From Candidatus Omnitrophota bacterium (GTDB lineage: Bacteria; Omnitrophota; Gorgyraeia; 2-02-FULL-51-18): a DNA stretch of 57,713 nucleotides. The stretch lies in contig JACPWF010000032.1 of assembly GCA_016197155.1 (NCBI GenBank), forward strand, positions 1-57,713, given 5' to 3'. Shown one piece after another: positions 53,192-57,713 of the stretch. The stretch's first letter is position 1. Every line of letters starts with the position of its first letter. The notes beneath the pieces were generated by a model that saw only the letters and a program-made list of their open reading frames with translations, was not told where the DNA came from and ran no database searches. The translations under genes were made by a program, and so were the position numbers.

Positions 53192-54301
53192 ATGGCTAAT
53201 TTGATCAAAAAACTGAGCGAATTCGGCGAGGGTTTCAGGCATCACCACGAAAATTACCGGGCGCGCGCGATTTCCGAGATCCAGGAAACCGGAGGGGTCC
53301 TGCCGGCGGGGGACTTCCTTTTTCATTTTCCGGAGCATTTCGGTTTTTGCTACGGCGTGGACAAGGCCATTGACATGGTGTTTGAGACCTGCGACCGTTT
53401 CCGGGGAAAAACGATTTATTTGACGGATCAGCTCATTCACAATCCCTACATTAACGGAAAATTGAAAGAAAAGGGCGTGCGTTATTTAAGGCGCGGCGCG
53501 GACAATCTCCTGGCCTGCGGGGAGTTGGAGCCGGACGATGTGGTGGTCGTCTCGGCGTTTGGGACGGATTTTCGCGACATCGCGCGCCTCCAGAATAAGG
53601 GGGTGACGGTCGTCGATTCCACCTGCGGCGCCATCATCAATGTCTGGAAACGCGTCGAGCGCTACGCCCGCGAGGGTTTTCTCACCGTCATGCACGGCAA
53701 GCGGAACCACGAGGAAACGCGCGCCACGGTCTCTCAGGCCGTCAAAGAGGGCGGAGACTATCTCATCATCGAAAATAAAGAAGAGGCCCAGGCCCTTGCC
53801 CGCCGGATCCGAAATGAAATGAAAGAGGACGATTGCAAAATGGGCATGGCCAATCAAACGACGATGTTAAAAGGCGAGTCGCTGGAGATCCAGGAGCTTT
53901 TGCGGGCGGCTTTTGTCGAGCGCTTCGGAGAAGAAGAAACGAAAACACGTTTCCGGAGCTTTGACACGATCTGCGGGGCGACGCAGGACCGTCAGGATGC
54001 CCTCAGAAAACTTTTGAATGAAAAACTGGATCTGGTTCTCATCGTCGGCGGGTTCAACAGTTCCAACACCACTCACCTGGCCGAAATTGCCGACGGAAAG
54101 CTTCCTTTTTATCACCTTGAAAGCGCAGGAGACCTTGTTTCAAAACATGAAATCCGTGCGCGTGATCCCCGCACGAGCCACATCATGGTTCAGAGCGGTT
54201 GGTTGAAAGAGGGGACGAAAAATATTGGAATCACTTCAGGGGCCTCGACGCCGGACGTCACGCTCGCCGAGATTGTCGAGAAAATTTGCGGATGGAAATG
54301 A
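53192..54301 (+). CDS. ispH: 4-hydroxy-3-methylbut-2-enyl diphosphate reductase, long form
   Basis: 369 residues, against about 310-320 for E. coli-type IspH, so it falls nearer to the longer plant/cyanobacterial group. The three 4Fe-4S cysteines are in HFGFCYGVDKAIDM, VVDSTCGAIINVW and TICGATQDRQDALRK. HGKRNHEETRAT supplies the active-site His and Glu, and GGFNSSNTTHLAEIA the diphosphate-binding Ser/Asn/Thr set. It makes IPP and DMAPP, the end of the MEP pathway. The N-terminal 45 residues before the first cysteine are an extension. No other MEP gene is in the window. It overlaps ccsA tail to tail by 44 bp. Confidence 0.95.
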   Translation: MANLIKKLSEFGEGFRHHHENYRARAISEIQETGGVLPAGDFLFHFPEHFGFCYGVDKAIDMVFETCDRFRGKTIYLTDQLIHNPYINGKLKEKGVRYLRRGADNLLACGELEPDDVVVVSAFGTDFRDIARLQNKGVTVVDSTCGAIINVWKRVERYAREGFLTVMHGKRNHEETRATVSQAVKEGGDYLIIENKEEAQALARRIRNEMKEDDCKMGMANQTTMLKGESLEIQELLRAAFVERFGEEETKTRFRSFDTICGATQDRQDALRKLLNEKLDLVLIVGGFNSSNTTHLAEIADGKLPFYHLESAGDLVSKHEIRARDPRTSHIMVQSGWLKEGTKNIGITSGASTPDVTLAEIVEKICGWK

Positions 54302-55682
54302 ATCCCAAAAACGCCGCCTGCCCGACGAGGTAATAAACCACCCAGCGCATCCCCCCCGTGCCCTGGCCGTAGCTGTGCAGGCCGCGGCCGAGGACGAAGT
54401 TCACGCCGTACCAGGTCATGAGAACGACGCTAAATCCCAGAACGGCCGCCAGCGCCAGATAAAAATCACTTATTTTTTTGGCGAATTTCAAATGGACCAC
54501 GATGAGGTAAGTCAAAAACGTGATGAGCGCCCACGTTTCCTTGGGGTCCCATCCCCAAAAACGTCCCCAGGACTCGTTGGCCCACACCCCGCCCAGCACC
54601 GTGCCCGTGCCGATGAGAAGCGGCCCCAGCTGAATCACGCGGTAAACCAGATCCGCCGATTCTTTTTCCGAGACACCCGTCAGTTTTCCGAAGGCCTCGC
54701 AAAAAAGATGCCGGTTCCCGAGGGCCATTGCCAGGCCAAACGCGCCGTAGCTCGACACGACCGTCATGACGTGAATCGAAAGCCAGTAATTGCTCCGCAG
54801 GACCGGCACGAGGACGTCGAGGCCCGGGTCCAGCGGCAGGAGATTCGCGTAAACCATGACGAGACCGCTGGCCGCGGATCCGGCGACCAGCGCGAGCAGA
54901 TTTTTCCGAAGGGCGGAAAACGCCGCGGCAAAAACGATGAGCACCCAGTTCATGAAGATCATCGATTCGTACATGTTCGAAACCGGCGGCCGCGCGAGAA
55001 TGGCCACGCGCGCCGCGATCCCCGCGGTGTGAAATAAAAACGCGCCACCCAGCGCCACCCACCCGATTTTTTTAAGGATGGGATTCTTTTTGAAAAGCGT
55101 CAGAAGGAAAAATGCCAGGAAATAAAAAAACGCGGCGCGCTCGAAGGGTTTGGCCCGGTTGGCTAAAAGCTCGATCCCCGCGCGCGTGAGGGACTCGCCG
55201 GGAGCGGGCGTGAACGCCTCCCCCCGCCCGAGTTTTTCGACCGCGTCGATTTGGGCGTAAAGGAGTTCCGCTTTTTGCTCGAGCTTCGAGGGCCTCAGGT
55301 CGCTGTCGCGTTTGGCCTTCGCGCTCCGGACGAGAGAACCGATTTTTTCGAGGCGCGCGTCGGTTTCGGAGAGCGAAAAGTAGCGCCGCTCCCCGGAAAG
55401 CCCAAGTGATTTTTTAAGTTCCGCGCTCTCGATGCGGATCCACTCGAAGCCGTTTATTTTCGACGGGTGATCCGACAGATCACGGATGACCGCCGCCGCG
55501 GATCGGCCCTGCCAACCCTCGGACCCCGCGACCAGACGCAGGGTTTCCCGCGCGTAGGAATCGAAGGGTTTCACGCGGCCGTTGTGGCGCACTGGCGCCG
55601 GGTCCCCGCAGCCGGCGAGGAGGAGAGAAATTAAAAAAAGAAAGATGGCCCGGTGATTTTTAATTTTGACGCCCATTTTCAA
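54258..55682 (-). CDS. ccsA: Cytochrome c maturation haem exporter, CcsA (system II)
   Basis: 474 residues. It opens with a lipoprotein signal (IFLFLISLLLAGC, Cys near residue 25), followed by about 150 periplasmic residues that start with GRVKPFDSYARETLRLV, an N-terminal region seen in CcsA/CcsBA of Bacteroidetes and PVC-type bacteria. Eight or so membrane helices follow, with the haem-handling WGRFWGWDPKETWALITF motif near residue 370 and His residues in loops (SNYWLSIHVMTVVSSYG and VVHLKF). It brings haem to apocytochrome c outside the membrane. It overlaps resB by 23 bp. A lipobox on CcsA itself is a little odd and should be tested. Confidence 0.93.
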   Translation of the reverse strand: MKMGVKIKNHRAIFLFLISLLLAGCGDPAPVRHNGRVKPFDSYARETLRLVAGSEGWQGRSAAAVIRDLSDHPSKINGFEWIRIESAELKKSLGLSGERRYFSLSETDARLEKIGSLVRSAKAKRDSDLRPSKLEQKAELLYAQIDAVEKLGRGEAFTPAPGESLTRAGIELLANRAKPFERAAFFYFLAFFLLTLFKKNPILKKIGWVALGGAFLFHTAGIAARVAILARPPVSNMYESMIFMNWVLIVFAAAFSALRKNLLALVAGSAASGLVMVYANLLPLDPGLDVLVPVLRSNYWLSIHVMTVVSSYGAFGLAMALGNRHLFCEAFGKLTGVSEKESADLVYRVIQLGPLLIGTGTVLGGVWANESWGRFWGWDPKETWALITFLTYLIVVHLKFAKKISDFYLALAAVLGFSVVLMTWYGVNFVLGRGLHSYGQGTGGMRWVVYYLVGQAAFLGFISIRKFSRQSRRA

Positions 55683-57141
55683 AAAGAGGATAGAAATAAA
55701 AAAGCATGACTACACCCAGCAGAATGATTATAGCACCCGTGTAGATGAACCGGATCCCCGGATTTTTGGCGATCGTGAACACCGACGCCTCGCCGGCCGA
55801 GGGGTCCTGGATATAGGAAGACTGAAAAACGCGCCAGCCTTTGTAGTCGAGAGGTTTATTCATTTTGATCGTGCGTTCGAGGGTGAGTTTTTCCTTTGGA
55901 TCGAAAAGTGTGACGTCGCTTTCAAACGCGGCGGGCCTCGACGTGCCGGGGTAGTCGATTTTTCTGAAATCCTTAAGCGCCAGGGAAAAAGGCAGTTGGC
56001 GGCTCACGGGAACGGCTCCCTCGCCGCGATCCGTTTTTTCGATGGTTTTCACGATCCGCGCGCGGTTAAAAATTTTCCTCACGGTGAGCGTCATGTCCAT
56101 CCAGCCGGTTTGAATTTTCTGGCCCTCGGCGACCTCCCCGCGTGTGGCGCCCGCCCGCGCGCGGGATTCGTAGGACCAGTGATCGCCATTTGTCTCAAAC
56201 GTAAACCCCGGCCCTTTTTTTTCGCGGAATTCTTCCGGAAGGGGCACTTCGAGAAAAACCTGAAGGTCAAACACGTTGTTCGCGGGGCCCCCGCGCAGGG
56301 ACGGGAAATGGGGGAAGAGGAAAAATTTCGTGTGGCGTTCGGAGCGGCCACGGTCGTCGGTGATTTCAAATTCGGCGGCGGGATTGAAGCGGACGGTTTT
56401 GGGAGAATTGACGAGGCGGTTATTTTCCACCTTCGCGTTGGGGTAATATTGGAGATTGCGGACGGTTAAATTTATGTCGCGTAGGGGCAATTCATGAATT
56501 GCCCCTACGGTGGCGTCTTGCAGGGAAACCGCCTGCGTGCGGCCCGCGTGGGAAATGTTCAGTAGGGGCGAGGCGCCCCCTCGCCCGTCCGTATTATTTC
56601 CGGCGGCCGATTTTAATTCAAACCGCCCCGGCCCCATCTCTTTTACGGCCGAATCCGGGTCGTCGGGGTCGCGCTCGATGAGCGTGAGAGGTTGATTCAT
56701 ACCCGCCATTTCGCTTGAGAGCACGGCCTCGATCGCGTGATTGGCCGCGTCGCCGGGGGCGCCCTCGACGAGCGATTTTTTCTCGAATTTTTCGAGGAGG
56801 ATCCGGTTTTTTTCCTCATTTTCGAAAATCGTCATCTGGCCCTCGACGCCGCCCGCGCGGGAGAAAAGGGCACCCGCTAGAAGCGTCAAAATTCCGATGT
56901 GGGTGATCACGAAGCCGATGTGTTTTTTCCTGAAGGGCAATCGCGAAAGCGTGGCGCAGAGGATGTTGAACCAGACCAGCGCCAGAAAAACGTTAAACCA
57001 CGCGTTCCCGTAAAAGAGTTTTTGGGCAAGGGGCGTGCCATAGGCGGATTCCATGACGGTCGAAACGGCCAGGAGGACGGCCAGAGCCGCAATGAGAAAA
57101 AGGGCCACACGCAGAGAGCCGATTAATTTAATAAAAAACAT
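55660..57141 (-). CDS. resB: Cytochrome c maturation protein ResB (CcsB)
   Basis: 493 residues. Three N-terminal membrane helices (SLRVALFLIAALAVLLAV, FNVFLALVWFNILCATL, GFVITHIGILTLLAGALFS) include the conserved His in ITHIG. A large periplasmic domain follows, and a C-terminal helix (IYTGAIIILLGVVMLFYFYPL) comes after NPGIRFIY. MNKPLDYKGWRVFQSSY is a ResB signature. With CcsA it delivers and joins haem to CxxCH apocytochromes. Two palindromic elements are inserted in frame in the periplasmic domain (56480-56509 and 56566-56586), adding VGAIHELPLR and DGRGGASPLL. The gene remains open, so these loops are tolerated. Confidence 0.93.
   Translation of the reverse strand: MFFIKLIGSLRVALFLIAALAVLLAVSTVMESAYGTPLAQKLFYGNAWFNVFLALVWFNILCATLSRLPFRKKHIGFVITHIGILTLLAGALFSRAGGVEGQMTIFENEEKNRILLEKFEKKSLVEGAPGDAANHAIEAVLSSEMAGMNQPLTLIERDPDDPDSAVKEMGPGRFELKSAAGNNTDGRGGASPLLNISHAGRTQAVSLQDATVGAIHELPLRDINLTVRNLQYYPNAKVENNRLVNSPKTVRFNPAAEFEITDDRGRSERHTKFFLFPHFPSLRGGPANNVFDLQVFLEVPLPEEFREKKGPGFTFETNGDHWSYESRARAGATRGEVAEGQKIQTGWMDMTLTVRKIFNRARIVKTIEKTDRGEGAVPVSRQLPFSLALKDFRKIDYPGTSRPAAFESDVTLFDPKEKLTLERTIKMNKPLDYKGWRVFQSSYIQDPSAGEASVFTIAKNPGIRFIYTGAIIILLGVVMLFYFYPLFENGRQN
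56480..56509. repeat. Perfect 30-bp palindrome (family C) inside resB
   Basis: cgtaggggcaattca and its exact reverse complement with no loop. Translated in frame as VGAIHELPLR on the minus strand. The same peptide recurs in many unrelated proteins of uncultured bacteria, as I recall. Confidence 0.8.
56566..56586. repeat. Palindromic element (family D) inside resB
   Basis: gggcgagg, 5-bp loop, cctcgccc. Preceded by gta and read in frame as GRGGASPLL. It lies 57 bp from the family C copy, so two elements landed in the same periplasmic domain. Confidence 0.7.
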
Positions 57142-57215
57142 AAGGCCACATTATGAAGCATTTTCGCCTCTTTCGCAAGGCAAACAGGCGATGGGATAAA
57201 CGGGGACTGGATGAG

Positions 57216-57255
57216 CGGGGACTGTCCCTTTTTGGCCAAAAAGGGACAGTCCCCG
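57216..57255. repeat. Perfect 40-bp palindrome (family E)
   Basis: cggggactgtccctttttgg followed directly by its exact reverse complement. A shorter piece of the left arm (cggggactg) also stands at 57201. As RNA it would make a 20-bp hairpin and might end transcription, although no U-run follows. Confidence 0.8.
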
Positions 57256-57272
57256 TGGAGGAGGGGGTCGTA

Positions 57273-57294
57273 GGGGTCAGAGGCCTCCGACCCC
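57273..57294. repeat. 22-bp palindrome (family F)
   Basis: ggggtcagagg and cctccgacccc, complementary with one mismatch, beginning with gtagggg like families C and D. Confidence 0.65.
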
Positions 57295-57351
57295 GCCTTC
57301 ACTTATTAAAAACATTTATCAATTAATATCTAATTTGGGTTATATATTATG

Positions 57352-57376
57352 TAAGTTATTTATAATAAATAACTTA
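57352..57376. repeat. 25-bp AT palindrome
   Basis: taagttatttat-a-ataaataactta: a perfect inverted repeat about a single centre base, in the AT-rich upstream region of the last ORF. It could be an operator or a chance structure in AT-rich DNA. Confidence 0.5.
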
Positions 57377-57473
57377 TGATATTTATATTATTGGGCCTTT
57401 CTATTGAATTTACGTAATTTGTCATGTATATTCTTACTAGTAACCGCTAATAAGTACTCGTGGAGGGGTTAAG

Positions 57474-57713
57474 ATGTATAAAAAAGCTATCCTGGTTTTA
57501 ACCCTATTTTTAACTTTGGTAAATTTTTCTGGCTTGCAAAAATCTATTTTTGCGGACGGCCTCAGCGAGTCTGACCCCGGATAAGGACGTAGAAATCATT
57601 GATTTTATTTTTGAGCCTCGGCCTAACTATAAGATTTCCCTCTTTGCGTGTTATAGGCCTCCACATCCCACTAATGAAAGTAGGTTTTTTACGGTTTTGG
57701 AAAAAAAATTGAC
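57474..57713 (+). pseudogene. Small secreted protein, frameshifted and cut by window end
   Basis: The ATG at 57474 has GGAGG seven bases upstream and encodes a clear signal peptide (MYKKAILVLTLFLTLVNFSG), then LQKSIFADGLSESDPG and a TAA, 36 codons in all. In the +1 frame an open stretch begins at the very same place (DKDVEIIDFIFEPRPNYKIS...) and runs on to the window end without a stop. A single extra base in the cccc run before ggataag would join the two. So this is either a real frameshift (pseudogene), a sequencing error, or programmed slippage. The AT-rich composition differs from all other genes here. Function unknown. Confidence 0.55.

Larger units (their letters stand above)
57142..57473. 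other. Intergenic region with palindromes, then an AT-rich stretch
   Basis: 332 bp without a gene. The left half holds two palindromic elements (57216-57255, 57273-57294) resembling the dispersed families inside genes. From about 57300 the base composition changes sharply to AT-rich, with an AT palindrome at 57352-57376. A GGAGG ribosome-binding site precedes the last ORF. The upstream promoter of resB (minus strand) should lie just right of 57141, but I cannot fix it. Confidence 0.6.

Noticed and set aside
57216-57255. The 40-bp palindrome as a rho-independent terminator
   Set aside because: No U-run follows on either strand, and it lies upstream of resB rather than after a gene; a REP-like element fits better.

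Overview
The window is one contig piece from a bacterium that I would place, with moderate confidence and by inference only, in the PVC-related uncultured phyla (Candidatus Omnitrophota is the best guess). The reasons are one enormous uninterrupted reading frame, Gram-negative-type envelope genes (a TonB-like protein, a lipobox-bearing CcsA, ResB), the MEP-pathway gene ispH, a ferredoxin-dependent 2-oxoacid oxidoreductase, and many short palindromic elements sitting in-frame inside genes. There is no rRNA, tRNA, CRISPR array or insertion sequence that I can support.

Bases 1-27328 are a single plus-strand reading frame. The ORF track starts it at a TTG at 203, but the frame is open to base 2, so the true start lies upstream and the protein exceeds 9,100 residues. 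It is punctuated by about 20 copies of a short motif, G/A-A-R-L-A (GARLA). The motif is written with different codons each time, so it is conserved as protein. The segments between motifs look like separate proteins: an N-terminal run of beta-rich repeats; a TIM-barrel glycoside hydrolase resembling GH72/GH17; a secreted type-I membrane protein with a carbohydrate-binding-like region; a membrane bundle plus glycosyltransferase; a DUF89/ARMT1-like domain; two guanylate-kinase-like domains; a Nudix hydrolase; a second secreted type-I membrane protein paralogous to the first; a complete FKS/callose-synthase-like (GT48) 1,3-beta-glucan synthase split over three segments; a GHMP kinase; an unknown domain; and a membrane/helical tail. 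Several segments start with a signal peptide just after GARLA and end with a stop-transfer helix just before the next GARLA. That is what a polyprotein cut at GARLA would look like. The order ectodomain - membrane bundle - GT48-like synthase occurs twice, so the gene seems to hold two diverged copies of one polysaccharide-synthesis module, plus a transglycosylase-like enzyme and nucleotide or sugar-phosphate enzymes. I regard this as the undescribed system in the window.

Convergent to the giant gene is a secreted EF-hand protein with a long collagen-like Gly/Pro/Gln/Met tail (27343-28383, minus). Then comes a tightly coupled plus-strand operon: a GT4 glycosyltransferase, hemD, hemE, hemH, hemY-type oxidase, a GST-like protein, an acyl-CoA dehydrogenase and a DJ-1/PfpI protein (28458-36743). 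Next is a RelE-like toxin with its antitoxin, overlapping a Cas4/RecB-like Fe-S nuclease gene, behind a promoter that predicts a leaderless message (36764-38190). A second plus-strand run carries tusA-like, nrnA, apgM-type phosphoglycerate mutase, a DAO-family FAD oxidoreductase, a PHP histidinol-phosphatase, a VOC protein, a BCP peroxiredoxin, a 2Fe-2S ferredoxin and a TonB-like protein (38265-44695).

thiC is on the minus strand (44689-46260). A methyltransferase-GT2 fusion follows on the plus strand. The minus-strand operon CBS - korA - korB - zinc-ribbon/CBS (48000-51877) is next, then a DUF4143 ATPase and a long IspH on the plus strand, and a minus-strand resB-ccsA pair for system II cytochrome c maturation. 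The haem operon and resB-ccsA together imply c-type cytochromes. The right end (57142-57713) is a palindrome-bearing, then AT-rich, intergenic stretch leading into a small secreted ORF broken by an apparent +1 frameshift.
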